64,000 bases of DNA from Thereva unica (Eukaryota > Arthropoda > Insecta > Diptera > Therevidae): positions 195,287,112 through 195,351,111 of the forward strand of contig OX465281.1 in NCBI GenBank assembly GCA_949987705.1, written 5' to 3'. Positions 1-11,996 of this stretch are shown here, piece by piece (within the stretch, counting starts at the first letter, position 1; each line of letters starts with the position of its first letter). The translations under genes and the position numbers were made by a program. A model generated the notes under the pieces. That model saw nothing but the letters and a program-made list of their open reading frames with translations. It was not told the DNA's origin and did no database searches.

Positions 1-264
1 AAATGCACTATAATAAACCCTTTTTAGGGATAATAACAGCTGGCTTTTTTGTTGGTTTTTTTAAGGAAAACATTGCACATAATAAACAGTTTTTAAAGGC
101 GTTGCAAGGCACGCGGGTTTTATGCTAGTATATATATAAACTTGATATCTAGAATCATACAAACTTGAAGAAGTAAAATCCAAGATTTTGCATGGAATCC
201 ATTTCAATATTTCGCAGAAAATTTCAACAGTGTATGCTCCTAGTCAAACTAAATATAGTATATA
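1..264. other. Unassigned AT-rich sequence
   Basis: No coding frame or clear element is visible. The stretch ends at the start of the interspersed repeat that begins with CTAGCTGGGACCCGG. Confidence 0.4.
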
Positions 265-660
265 CTAGCTGGGACCCGGTACGCCTCGTTGCACCCATAA
301 GCCAATAGAAGCCAATAAAAACCATCGATTGACTTGATATTTTTCGAGGTGTAAATTTTATCGGTGCCTCAAAGAACTTTGAAATTGTCATTAAATGGAA
401 TGATTCAATTTAATGACAGTTTTATTGTACATTATTACGAAGCTGTCAAACAATAGGTAGGCCATCAAGCTATCGAAACTAAACTGAAGCGAATTTTTTA
501 GTTTTTTCAGTTGTTCCTTTTGATTGAGGGTGTAAAAAATACCCTACGATCTATTCTCAGACCTACCAAATACACCAAAAATTTCATAAAAATCGGTCAA
601 CCCGTTTCGGAGGAGTTCGACAACAAACACTGTGACACGAGATTTTTATACAATTAGATT
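265..660 (+). repeat. Interspersed repeat family starting CTAGCTGGGACCCGG
   Basis: Starts with CTAGCTGGGACCCGGTACG, continues GCACCCATAAGCCAATAG and ends GTGACACGAGATTTTTATA. The same start occurs at 21368 and, worn, at 50125. The same end occurs near 21990 and at 48028. An internal segment reads CATAAAAATCGGTCAACC, then GGAGGAGTTCGACAAC, a motif common in insect interspersed repeats. No coding region is visible. I could not assign a class. Confidence 0.55.
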
Positions 661-3058
661 TAAGCTAGAGCCTCAAACTGGAATAGATCCAATATAATAA
701 AATTCTATAAGCGCAATTCAATTACGTCAGAACCTAAACAATAGTAACGAACGCTTGAGCTTATTACATAAAAGGTGTGCCTTAAGTTCAAACTTTAACA
801 ACTCTTGATAATAACGTAGATTTACTAAATTGATCTTCATACCATGCACACATAGTCGTCTTTATTCATAGCAGAACAACGTGCACTTCTACCGTGACCC
901 TGATAAACAAAACTAAATATTTCAATGTTGCAATTTAGTAAAAAAATATTGTTAAACGCTAAAACAAACGAACGACCAAGTCACTAACGAAGTTTACACG
1001 ATCGATAAATTTTCTTCCAGATAAAATGTTGAAAACTAGCACAAAGTTGACGTCAAATAACAGTAGAAACCAGCTAAGGAACATTCTATAAAGAATCACC
1101 GCAATAACAGAATATCAATTAAGACTCCTTCATAAGAACTAAGCCGGTTTAGAGATACTAACCTAGATTCTTAATGAAATGCAAACTTGTTGGGTTACCC
1201 AAACCTATAATAATGTGCATGTCGTAACTCAAGTCCTCAAGCATAAATTATAATCGCTATGAACGGTTGGGTGATCTTGCAGTATGAGCATTTCTATTCT
1301 ATGAGTGATTACATTTGAAAGGCCAACGGGAAGAGATTACCTTAGACCACAACTTCATATTTATCAACATTTTCGAAACATTACCACAACATATTTTCAC
1401 AAACCTAGTAATGATGACCTAAAAAAATGTAGGTACTTTATTTAAGAAAGGAAAGATCTCTTAAATCTTTCAGCCATGGTCCATAGGTCAAGATCTAGAT
1501 TTTTAGTGAATTTTCTGGTTATGCTACTGAGTCCATCGTTTTCGTTTGACTACAATCCCTAGAAACTAGATGAGTCTTGGATTTTCTAAAACAGCAGTCT
1601 AAGCAATGGTAGCAGTATCCGTCACGGTGACAATTGAAAAAATACTTAAAAGTAAATCTAGCGACACTCTCCGGTAAGGAAGGTTGATCGTTACTTATTG
1701 ATAGTTCCGTGATCGCCAAAACTGTCCACCAATGGCGAATTGATGCAAAATTTTCACTTCTAGGTGATAGCATCTAAAACTTTTGCAGAAGAACTAATTT
1801 CCGAACTGAAACAGAGGGCGAGCTGACGCGGGACTGTCGTCTCAAATAAAAACCCGCGATCGGTGACGATCAGGAAAAAGTCTGTTGTTTCTGTTCGTTG
1901 TCATGTTGTGATGAGGCTAGTTTCACTTTTGTTTTGAGAAAAGAAAAATGCGCCATGATTCGTCATGATCTGCTCCACATTAGCTTAGTTCTCACATGCC
2001 AGTTTTTTTGCGCGTCTTGACAGAGATGTGTTAGGGCTGTTATTGTTGTTGACTTTCTTTCGTCTTAATGGCAGCAGGTAACATAATAATTGCTGCTTAG
2101 TGGCATTCTAATAGAGTAGACTGGTTTTCGTGTAATTTACCCAGCATCACTGAAGATCACTTCAGTTTCATTGCGATCGGCTTAGCACGCTAAATGCGTG
2201 TAGCGAAAGTTACAGTTCTCATCTCAGTGCCGGAGATACCATATACTTTTTTGCATTTTACGAATTGCTAAATGATGCGAATGCCTTTGATTTGCTAACA
2301 AGATCTCTCACGCATATTCTGATTTATAAATGGGCATGGGAAAATGACTTCAGCGATGGTTTTTAAAAAGTTAAGCATTGATGAAGTTTCAAAGATTGTT
2401 GGCAGAGGGTTTATGTAATAGCATTGCTTAAATTGAAGCCAATACGAATTTATTCTGGGAAAAGTATAAGGCGATGTTTGATCGTGTTGGGAGAAGAATT
2501 CATAAATGAAGACATGAAATACTGAAGCAACTTTGGCTATTAATGAACTAATTATATTGCAGATTCGCTTTGTGCTATATTGCCCACGTGCAGTCTTCGC
2601 AACCCTTGTGGAGTTATGATAATTTAAAATTTCACTTGTGCATTGCCTTTTATCGAAAATGCCGCGCTGCAATTTATTACTTTTTGCTGTCTTATAACAT
2701 AAAACTTTTAAGTGGCTTTTGAAAAAATTTCTAAAATACTCATGACTAACTAGTCCAATAGAAATAAAGTTCGAACAAAAAAAATCGTTACATCAATTTG
2801 ACAGCGGAATATTGTCGAACAAGCTCTTCTAAAAGATGGAAAAATAAATTGAACCGATAGCGGCTATCGCAGGTGGAAGTTGGGTTTAGGTTTAGGGGCC
2901 AATAACAATTATTCAACATTCGAAATTTGCAATTACCATAAAAAAATTCATTCAAATTCAAGTCTTGACGACCTAAGACCTTCCGATATGTATGCAATCG
3001 AATCCTACCTCCTCGAAGATGTTGACTTTAGATCGGGTGACCCGTGGATGCTCTTGTC
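661..3058. other. No gene recognised
   Basis: About 2.4 kb of mixed AT-rich sequence. Small open frames exist (for example minus 2295-2672), but none has a domain, splice pattern or composition I recognise. There is a GC-richer patch near 1800-1870. I see no repeat with another copy here. Confidence 0.4.
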
Positions 3059-3066
3059 TATACAAG

Positions 3067-3941
3067 CAGGGGCGGCGCTTTTATAGGTGCAAATGGTGCA
3101 CTTGCACCGGGCGCAGTTTCAAAAATTAAAATTTTAAAAAAACTTAAAATTAAAAAAAAAAAATTAAAAAAGTGTTTCCGTGCCTTCATTGTCATATATT
3201 AAAGAAACTGAACCGAGTGCCTGTGCCTTTTTCAATTGTCTTCTGCAATGGCCAATGTGGCCAATCCAATTCCATTTCGTTCGCCTGATTTCGGTGTCTA
3301 TCCTTTCTTGGCCGGCACGTGTCATACTATTAGGCATCCCTAATTCGGCGAGAAACACCCGGATCGCCTCTGTTCTGAAGTAATTGAAAGCGCCTTCTAT
3401 GTCCAGGTATGCTGTAGGGGTGGACCGTTGTTTTTTCTATGCAAGATTATACTAATACCATGCAGTGATCACTTATAATCCCTTGAAAAATGAAGGCTTG
3501 GAAGGCATCTCTATTATGGAAATTCGAGTATATAGTATTACAAATTTTCTGAGTACATGGTTGTGCTGTAAATAGTTAAAGAAGAAGAAAACAGAAAAAT
3601 ATCATGGAGCATTAAACAGCATTAGCGGAAGAGTTTTGTGAAGTTGAAGCGTAAGCAAACTCCGCACAAAAGCAAGATCGCGAACCAAATCTTGATTGAT
3701 CAAAGATAAGGGCGTTTCATAGGTGCAATTGGTGTATTTGCACCGGGCGCAATTTTAGAATTCCACAAAAAAAAAATTTAAAAAGTGTTTCCGTGCCTTC
3801 ATTTTCACATATTAATGGAACTGCAAAGAGTGTTTGTGCGTTTTTCCATTGTCCTTTACTACGATCAAAAAATGAACAGAAATGATGGGGGCGCAATATG
3901 GCATACTGCACCGGGCGCAAAAAAGTCAAACACCGGCCCTG
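3067..3941 (+). mobile_element. hAT-like non-autonomous element with 8-bp target duplication
   Basis: The left end starts CAGGGGCGGCG and the right end finishes CACCGGCCCTG, so the ends are inverted (CAGGGSCGGYG). Both sides carry the same 8 bases, TATACAAG (3059-3066 and 3942-3949). CAG ends with an 8-bp duplication are the signature of the hAT superfamily. Inside, a stretch of about 150 bp occurs twice (near 3080-3250 and 3713-3860), and minus-strand non-LTR retrotransposon pieces lie at 3190-3420. No transposase is visible. A single end of the same family sits at 53577-53640. Confidence 0.75.
3190..3420 (-). pseudogene. Chimeric non-LTR retrotransposon fragment (RT motif joined to RTE tail)
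   Basis: On the minus strand the frame reads AYLDIEGAFNYF, a reverse transcriptase motif A of I/R1 type. After AELGMPNS it switches to AGQERIDTEIRRTKWNWIG, which matches the C-terminal tail of RTE elements (compare GQERIDDQIRRRKWNWVG near 11740). The two parts do not normally adjoin. The fragment lies inside the hAT-like element. Confidence 0.6.
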
Positions 3942-3984
3942 TATACAAGAATAACTGAGAGAGGAGGGTGAAAGGCGAGCGGCA

Positions 3985-4350
3985 ACGAACCAGGCAACGA
4001 AATATGGAATTTGATTTTGGAACTTGGAATGTCAGAACGCTAAACAGGACGGATGCTCTGCGTTCGCTTTTATTATTACTGGAAAAATACAACAACACAC
4101 AACATCATCACTAATTTACAGGAAACCAAATGGACTCACAGTGGCACACACACGATACTCTCCAGTGGTTCATCGAAAGGAAGAAGAGAGTTCGGAGTTG
4201 CCTTCATAGTGGAAAAGAAAATGAAATCACTAATTCTGGACTTCAAGCCAGTAAATAATAGAATATGTACGCTTCGGGTTAAAACAAGACTACATAACAT
4301 TAGCCTCATAAACGCCCATGAAGACAAGACGAATGAAGAGGAAAGAGGAA
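3985..4350 (+). pseudogene. RTE/APE-type endonuclease fragment
   Basis: Frames read GTWNVRTLNRTDALRSL, then a shifted frame gives RREFGVAFIVEKKMKS and CTLRVKTRLHNISLINAH. This is the N-terminal half of an apurinic-like endonuclease domain of a non-LTR retrotransposon. It is frameshifted and breaks off near 4350. It differs from the RTE copy at 8746, so it is a second RTE family. Confidence 0.65.
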
Positions 4351-4399
4351 TTCTACCAGGAGCCTGTTGCTTTTTAGTTCGGTTATTACGGCAAAACTC

Positions 4400-5090
4400 G
4401 ATTCTATTAGGCCCTAGATAAATTGGGAATGAATGTTATATCTGTTTTGTTTAAATGTGACCTACTGAATCTTTGACCGTTTAGTGTATGAATCTTCGCC
4501 CAAAAACAAGGGAGTTATAAAGATTTTAGTCGAGCGTCAATGTATATTTTCAGATATTTCGAGCTATTCGCCTGGAAATCTGGATATATCAATTACAGCT
4601 CATTATCTCCCAAACAACGCAATTTTCGGAACGACGTTTTTTGTGAAGCTTCTCCCGCTCTACAAGTTGTTCCTAAACATTATATCGAAATTTTCAACCA
4701 CTTCCACGTTATTGATGGAATATCAATTTTCCGAGTTTTTCCGAGAATTTTCCTCACTTTCCCTACCAGTTCGCGAGCAGAAATTTTTTTTCGACCACTC
4801 CTTCAATACAACTTCTCGACTCATCCTACCGTGGTTTGATAAAAAAAACAAATTCATAGTAGGCAAGTAGCAGCCTTGACAAAACTTTATTCCACACCCT
4901 GATAATTTTATAAACGCAGCACAAGATTAGCTTGTTCGGCTAATTCACTCTGCCTAAAACTCTCCTATTCTCGCACACCACTGTCAAGGATTTCGTTTTT
5001 AAATAGAAAACAACTCGATTGCGGAGAAGGCAGGATTTCCGATTTCAAAGATCTTCTTTAACATCCCAGTGGCGTACCTTTGGTCCGCAG
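4400..5090. other. No gene recognised
   Basis: A plus-strand open frame of 128 codons at 4484-4870 has no family features I know. The rest is AT-rich and unassigned. Confidence 0.35.
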
Positions 5091-5500
5091 TCCGCACCCG
5101 GCACATATGTAAGTTATTGTAATCGGTCCGCAAATCGAAATTTTTAACTTATTTTCATTTTTCAAATTTGATAAGAAGTATGTGTGTGCGTACGTATGTG
5201 GTTATTTTCCCTGCATGATATCGCGCGAACAAAAATAAATATCGAGTTCGTTGAGGTGTTGTTCGAAGCGTATTAACAGCAATATGATCTGAAAGATTTT
5301 TGTAAAATTTGGTCGAGCCGTTTTTTTTTGTTAAAACGACATAAGTGATTTTTGTATCTGCACGATATCGGGCGAACCATAAAAGATATCGACTTAGTCG
5401 AGGTGCAGTTCGAAGCGTATTAACGAAAATATGATCTGAAAAGATTTCCATATGTAAAATTCGGCCGAACTGTGAAACCGCGAAACTTTTATTCCACCTA
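5091..5500 (+). repeat. Foldback-family arm fragment
   Basis: Contains two successive copies of a unit of about 150 bp. Each has GCAYGATATCGSGCGAAC, GCGTATTAACG and a GGTCGAGCCG-like segment (GGCCGAACTG in the second). The same units build the arms of the element at 29415-33912 and the repeat at 22290-23060. It is cut short on the right by the hAT MITE inserted at 5509. Confidence 0.65.
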
Positions 5501-5508
5501 CTCCCAAC

Positions 5509-5931
5509 CAAAGTCTAGAAATTAACAAGTCTTTCATCTTCATATAGATAATGAGTGGAAGGCGCACAGCTATATTCAAAAGTTCTTCAAATGACGATGT
5601 CTGGCTATCAGAGAGAAAGTGCAATATTTTTATACGCGTTTGCACACAACTAAACAGCGGAAACTTTTATGAGTTTATATGGGGATAAACTTAATGTATT
5701 GGTGCATATTTGCTCGTTTGTTTTGATTTATGAAAGAAAACAGCTGATTCAATTGTCTTTCCTTTTCTGTTCTGCATACTTTATCGTAAAGAGAGAATCT
5801 GGCTTTGTCTCGCTGAATTCACGAAGTATGCGTTGAGTTTTGCTCAGCAGTGATGTTCATATATGCACGCACACAACTAACGGGGGGAAAATTTTGTATG
5901 AAGATGAAAGACTTGTTATTACTAGACTTTG
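5509..5931. mobile_element. hAT-type MITE, copy 1
   Basis: 423 bp. The ends are inverted repeats of about 35 bp starting CAAAGTCTAG. Both flanks carry CTCCCAAC (5501-5508 and 5932-5939), a perfect 8-bp target duplication. The inside matches copy 2 at 58153-58566 almost throughout, for example GCATATTTGCTCGTTTG and AACAGCTGATTCAATT. There is no coding capacity. Confidence 0.85.
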
Positions 5932-6109
5932 CTCCCAACCATTACTATCGCGACTCTGACATCGGGGCATCGAGAAACAACTCGCTGGAGTGTTATGACT
6001 CCTGAAACGAGTTGAATCTCATCAACCAACCGGTGACAGCGCGCTTGGTAGAGCGGGGAAAGAGAGAAGGCTATGCCAGCAGGAATCAGGAATATAAAGA
6101 GGTAAGAAG

Positions 6110-6372
6110 AAAGAAGGAAAGTTATCTAGGTGGGGAAAGTGGAAAAGGCGAGGCATCGTGGTGTTGCCGGTATTCGAACCAGGGACCTCAGGGATCAAAT
6201 AATAAAATTGCTAGGGAAGCAGAAGTAGCAGCAAACAATAGCAATATAAATCAGCATATAGCAATGTGAAAATAGCAATGGTGAAGCTGAAAAATAAGAA
6301 ATCAGAAGGCCTAGATGGAGTTCCAGTTGAGCTGCTCAAAGCCAACATTATATCAGATATATTGCATCCTTT
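6110..6372 (+). pseudogene. RTE fragment (pre-RT and RT motif 1)
   Basis: The frame shows IAREAEVAANNSNINQHIAM and then, shifted, VKLKNKKSEGLDGVPVELLK. The latter matches the start of the RTE reverse transcriptase (compare AMANGKATGKDGIPPELLK at 10530). It breaks off where the minus-strand CR1 copy begins. Confidence 0.55.
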
Positions 6373-6374
6373 TT

Positions 6375-7460
6375 TTATGTGGCAGTGCTAAGCTCAGGAG
6401 TCACCCTTTGTACTACTAGTCCGCCATGTCATTTGTCACGTCATGGTGCAATGTCTAGCAGTAAGCTTAGTACGGGGGAGGGGTGGGGGGTATAGGTTAA
6501 GGGTTAAAAGGTACGGGGGGTATTGAAGAAGGTGGCGATGAACCCTGCGTTTGAACTCTTGGATGTTGTAGAAGCTCGGAAATACCGACTGCAAGAGATT
6601 ATTCCACAGTTATTCTATTAACAAACGAATTCATATCTTGTTGAGTGCGTGAAAGGGGTAGTTGCAGGTGAAGGGAATGAGACGAGTGGGCTAATTTGGT
6701 GTTGCGGGTATAAGATTGCCGTGGAGGCAGGAGAGCGTTTAACTCGGAGGAACAGTCACTGTGGTAGTAGCGATAAAATTTTGTCAGTGCTGCTACATTC
6801 CTACGGTGGCTCAGGGGGTCGATGGTGGAGCAAGCGGTATCATCATTAATTAACTTAAGGGCCCTTTTTTGGACCTTATCTAACCATGCTAAGGTGGTTA
6901 TTGGAGCGCCGCCCCAAACGAGGGAGTTATATTCGAGAAGAGGCCGAATGTAGGATTTATAAATAACAGCACGGGCCGATGGCTGGAGGAGGAACTTGCA
7001 CCTCTTAAGAAATCCCAAACACTGGGATGCTTGTTTGGCGATTTGAAATATGTGGTCATTCCATCGCAAATCTTTGGCTAATGTCACGCCTAAGATGTGT
7101 AAGGATGGGTCGGCCATTAGTTGAACTTCACCCACTTTCAAAGGTGGAGAGGTGTTGAACTTCTTTTTGGAGATAAGACAGTACTTGGTTTTGTCGGAGT
7201 TGACTCCCCACTTTAGAATCTGTTTAATGTCGTTATTAATCGACTTGGACATTAGTTCGCGATCATCAAGACAGGATCTGACATGAGTCTGTCTTGTATC
7301 GACGCTGTACGAGTAACGTAGAGTACCGTCGTCAGCGAAGCTGAGGAGTGGGTTGGAGGGGATTGAAAGAAGGTCATTTATAAATATGAGAAATAGGGCC
7401 GGTGATAAAATTGACCCCTGGGGACCCCCGCAGAGATCGGGTGGGATGCGGATTTTAGAT
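6375..7460 (-). mobile_element. CR1-like non-LTR retrotransposon, 3' part
   Basis: The minus-strand frame runs from about 7455 to 6599. It shows PQGSILSPALFLIFINDL (RT motif B), SFADDGTL (motif C, FADD), CLGFLKRCK, VIYKSYIRPLLEYNSLVW, and the C-terminal domain with DKVQKRALKLI and HRRNVAAL. The 3' untranslated end (6600-6380) contains the GCACCATGAC and ACTAGTAGTAC segments shared by the other CR1 copies. The 5' half, including the endonuclease, is missing. Confidence 0.8.
6599..7455 (-). pseudogene. CR1-like reverse transcriptase, C-terminal half
   Basis: An open frame of about 285 codons without an initiator, from RT motif B to the end of the C-terminal domain. The catalytic FADD is present, but motif A and everything before it are lost, so it cannot act alone. 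It stops at TAA/TAG after NSFVNRITVE. Confidence 0.75.
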
Positions 7461-8745
7461 TAAAAATTGAACAAAGTAAGGTTGCCAAATAAATGGAAGA
7501 AGGCAATAATTATTAACAATTGGTTTATTTGGTTGCGAGTGGCTGCATCAAGAGATACCCAGGTGGCTTTATGAATATCTTTACGTGCAAATATATAGTA
7601 CTTGCAGCGACCAAATTCTTACCGCCTTGGCAGACTCAACGTATTATTTATAATGAAGTTTTAAGGGCTATACCAATTTTCAGCGACTTCTTGTCTCAAA
7701 GTCAAATATCTATTTTGACTGGACTAAAAAATCCTTGTTGAACTGCACAAACCGATCCCTAAAATTGATTCCGCAAAAACCAATAAACCAGGCCAAACTT
7801 AAGATCCATGAAAAATATTATTTTTCTCTTAACTTTTGCAACAACTTTTTTGTTTCTATTGACTGGTCTAAAATAACTTTTAAATAATAGAAATTTTTAA
7901 ATATTCATAAATATTTCACGCCATAAGGTAATATGTGTCCTTTAATCATCATAAAGATGTTGTCGACCAAACAAGTGTAAGCAAAATATGTAATCAAACC
8001 AAAACTGGATTTTTTATACTAAATCCATAAAGGCTTTTAATGTTACATGTTATTATGATCAGGTAAAGCAGTAACAAGACACCGTAAAAACTGTTTCATT
8101 TTTAAATTATAAAAATATATCTTCCTGAACGTGCATTGTGAACGGACACTAATTCCGTTTACGTGTCAATCGGTATAACTTCCTACGAGTGTTATCTGTG
8201 AAAACATCAAATCGGGTAACGAGCTTGCATCTTTATTTAGTGCAAGTAAGTTTAGTTTGTAACTGTACTACCGTTTGTAACTGATAATATTCACCTTAGT
8301 TAGAGACTTACTTACTCACTTCAGAGTGGAAACTGGTTTAAAGTCGATCGACGTTCTTCTTGCTGGCTGCAATTCAGTTCCACGTTCATTGAACAGAAAA
8401 AGAAGTTTCGGATGCCGATGTTGGTAAGGAGTGTTATTTTTAACAACAGCCTTTTTTGTCGCAACAAAACTGGTACATTTTTTCATATTCTATAGATGGA
8501 AGTTACATCATTGTATGGACTGAGAAAATTATTGCGACGGCAATAACTATGAGAAAAATATTCAATTAAATAAAACATAACAGTTTTGTGGTCAATTATT
8601 TTTAATTAGTAGATGAAAAAAGATTAGCTTAGATTGTGCTTATTGCTTCATATTACATAAAAATAAAGTTATTTATATACAAAATATTTTTACATAAGAG
8701 TTATATTTCCTGAATTAGTTTCCGGCGAGATCATCAATAATGGGG
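7461..8745. other. No gene recognised
   Basis: AT-rich sequence without a domain or repeat I can name. The part 8130-8450 is less AT-rich and could hold untranslated or regulatory sequence, but nothing shows this directly. Confidence 0.35.
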
Positions 8746-9025
8746 GGCGAACGGCTAACAAAGACCTCGGAAAGTGGTGGTACCCGATTTGTCACTTCTG
8801 TCAAGACCCGAGAAAAGTCACTGCAGACGAACACCTAGCAGACCTCTTAGCAAGTCCTAATCCCACCTCCCCGCGGTGCCCCCTGGGGTACTTCTTCGGA
8901 AGGAGCTAACGGGAGACGGGCGAATGGCGAACTCTCTGCGCCACAAAACAGAGTTTTAAGTCGGTTGGGCTGAGGGTTAGCAACCCGCTCCCATAAAAAA
9001 CACCATTGCTACGAATCGGCAAACA

Positions 9026-9847
9026 ATGCTTCGGAGCCGGATGGACAACACGACGACGACCTTTGCTTTTCGAACAAGGCCACGAATCGGATCATGGAAT
9101 GTGAGAACACTGCTGGCTGAGGGACGGCTGGATGAAGTCCTCAACGAGATGAATCGATATAAAATCAAGATCATGGGACTTAGCGAGACCAGATGGCCCG
9201 ATGCGGGGGAGCATATCTGCCCAAACGGTGAGTCCTTCTTATATTCTGGTAGAAACGAAACTGAAAGACGTAGGAGTGGCGTTGGCGTAATACTCACCAA
9301 AGAAGCCAGGTCCAGCCTCATTAGCTGGTCACCAGTTTCTGAGAGGATTATTACCGTGCGCCTGCGTACCAGACTAAGAAGTACTACGGTAGTCCAATGC
9401 TATGCTCCAACTGAAGAGGCAGAAGATGACATCAAGGACGAGTTCTATATGCGACTGAATGAGGTTTTTCGCTCTATTCCAAGGGGAGACATCATTGTTT
9501 TAATGGGTGACTTAAACGCACAGATCGGCCGTGACAACACCGGCCTTGAACACACAATTGGAAACCAAGGCCTAAGCCAAGTTACCAATAACAATGGTGA
9601 GCTTTTCGTTGACTTTTGTAGTTCCCACCAACTCATGGTAGGTGGAACTTACTTTTGTCACAAGAAGATACACAAAGAGACCTGGGTATCGCCCGATGGT
9701 AGAACGAGAAATCAGATAGATCACGTGGCCGTCAGCCGCAGATGGAGAACTATTCTTGAGGATGTCAGGAGTTTCAGGGGAGCGGATACTGGAAGCGACC
9801 ACCATTTGGTTGTAGCAACTATTCGCCTTAAAATCGCCGCAATATAG
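9026..9847 (+). pseudogene. RTE endonuclease domain (APE type)
   Basis: 273 codons. The catalytic motifs of APE-like endonucleases are visible: GSWNVRTLL (residues 22-30), SETRW with Glu54, GDLNAQIG (161-168), RNQIDHVAVS (228-237) and GSDHHLV (256-262). The domain nicks target DNA to prime reverse transcription. The start at 9026 is the first ATG; leader sequence with a CCCACCTCCCCGCGGTGCC stretch precedes it. A frameshift just before the TAG at 9845 separates it from the RT part. Confidence 0.85.
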
Positions 9848-9851
9848 AAAC

Positions 9852-11996
9852 GTGCAACAAACTGCTAGAACCCTTAGACGGTTTAACGTAGACCTCCTGC
9901 GGGAGAGCGTTAAAAAGCGGGAATTTGCTGGAAACCTACAAGACTTATTAAACCAGCAAATCGTTTCTGACGACACAAATATTGAAGAATTGTGGAGTAC
10001 GACGAAGGGCGCGATATTGACGGCTGCGGAAATGAGCATCGGTTATGTCCAAAGAAACCAGCAACACTGGATCTCGGACACAAGCTGACAAAAAATAGAA
10101 CGCAGAAGGGCCCTCAAAAATAACGTAAACTCTATAAACGACCCGGAAAGACGTCACCAATTAGAACGGGAATACTCCCAATTACATCGGGAGGTTAAGA
10201 GAAGTGTCCGGCGTGATAAAAGGCAGCAGATAAATGAGCTCGCAGAAAAAGCGGAAAACGCGGCAAACACAGGCAACAGTAAGGTACTGTACCAAATCAC
10301 TAAACAGCTCTCGGGAAAGCACTCTACTAAAAAGCATGCCGTTAAGAGTGCGGATGGAAGGCTGCTGTGCAGCGACGAAGAGCAACTCCAAAAATGGAGA
10401 GATTACTTCTTCGCCGCCCTGAATGGTACACTTACACAGGAACCTCAGGAAAACAACAGCAATGCACAGCCAATAAGAATCGCCACTCGGGCCCCATCCA
10501 AGACGGAAATAGTAACCGCAATTCATGCGATGGCCAATGGTAAAGCAACAGGAAAAGATGGCATCCCGCCAGAATTGTTGAAAGCCGACTCAAGCCTCAT
10601 AGCAGATGCGCTTCAGCCAATCCTAGAAATAGCATGGAACACCTGTACCTTTCCGGAGGATTGGACGGAAGGTATCATAGTCAAAATACCAAAAAAGGGA
10701 GACCTAACAATATGCGACAATTGGAGAGGCATCTGTTTACTATCTGCAGTGGGCAAAATTTTGTCCCATATATTACTATCTAGGATAAGTGAGGCAGTAG
10801 ACCGAACGCTTAGGAGGCAGCAGGCCGGATTCAGGAAGGGCCGCTCCTGTATTGATCATATTAACACCTTGAGAATAATAGTGGAGCAGTCTACTGAATT
10901 CCGATCCCCCCTTTACCTTGCTTTCGTAGACTATGAGAAAGCGTTCGACTCGGTTAATAGGAGCTTCATTTGGCAGGCACTACGGCGACGTGGACTGCCT
11001 GATAAAATAATAGAATTGATAAAAGCCCTATATAACAATTCCAAATGCAGAGTTCTCCATAATGGAAAATTATCCGACAGCTTTGAGGTGAGCTCAGGAG
11101 TACGACAAGGATGCCTACTTTCGCCATTACTATTTCTTATAGTAATAAATGACATCCCTGTCGGCGCTCTAGATAATGGAACAGGCGGCATACAATGGGG
11201 TTTGGTAGACCGCCTTAAGGATCTCGACTACGCCGATGATATCTGTTTGCTGGCCCACAGACACCAGGACCTCAAAAACATGTTAAACAATTTGGCAACA
11301 GAAAGTAGTCCAGCAGGCTTAAGGCTAAATCCGACTAAAACTAAAGAAATGCGGATAAATGCAAACACCATTGAACGAACAGCGCTGAATAACCGTGACG
11401 TGGAACTGGTAAATAAATTCTGCTACCTCGGTAGCATTATTACCGAAAATGGTGGGGCAGGAGAAGATGTCAGTTCCAGAATAAATAAAGCACGAGGCGC
11501 ATATGCATGCCTGTCCCACATATGGAGATCAACGGAGATCTCAACTAACACCAAATTGCGGCTGTTAAACTCCAACGTTAAGGCAGTTCTTTTGTACGGT
11601 TGTGAAACATGGAAAGTCACCCAATTCATCACAGGGCGCCTACAAGTCTTCATCAACAGATGCCTTCGTCGTATCCTAAAAATCCGCTGGCAAGATAAAA
11701 TTTCAAACGAAGAACTATGGCGCCGTGCCGGCCAAGAAAGGATAGACGACCAAATCAGGCGAAGGAAATGGAATTGGGTTGGCCACACCTTGCGACGCGA
11801 AAACGAAAATCTAGCCAAACAGGCCCTTGACTGGAATCCGCAAGGTTCCCGTCGAGTAGGAAGACCTAGAACAACGTGGAGAAGAACCCTACTAGAAGAA
11901 GCCGCAACAACTGGGAGATCCTGGTCGGAGCTAAGAGCTGTCGCGCAAAACAGAGTCCGCTGGAGGGCAACTGTTTCCGCCCTATCGTGGGTTTAA
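9852..11996 (+). pseudogene. RTE reverse transcriptase and C-terminal tail
   Basis: One frame from 9852 to 11996, broken by a TGA at 10086. Linker motifs include RRFNVDLLRESVKKREFAG. RT motifs are FVDYEKAFDSV (catalytic Asp), SGVRQGCLLSPLLF and LDYADDICLL (YADD, catalytic Asps). The tail has YLGSIITENGG, LLYGCETWKV and GQERIDDQIRRRKWNWVG, then GRPRTTWRR, all typical of RTE elements. The long open part from 10530 is a product of the stop at 10086; its methionine is unlikely to be a real start. Confidence 0.85.

Noticed and set aside
2295..2672. 125-codon minus-strand open frame
   Set aside because: No domain, no splice context and low-complexity residue order; chance open frame in AT-rich DNA.
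4484..4870. 128-codon plus-strand open frame
   Set aside because: No recognisable family features, and overlapping frames are open too, as expected by chance.
5091..5500. CRISPR-like array because of regularly spaced repeats
   Set aside because: The units are long, diverged and part of the dispersed foldback family; the sequence is eukaryotic.
6030..6190. tRNA-derived SINE, from a TGGTAGAGCGG box-A-like and GTATTCGAACC box-B-like words
   Set aside because: The two words are on opposite strands and too far apart for an internal pol III promoter; no cloverleaf can be drawn.
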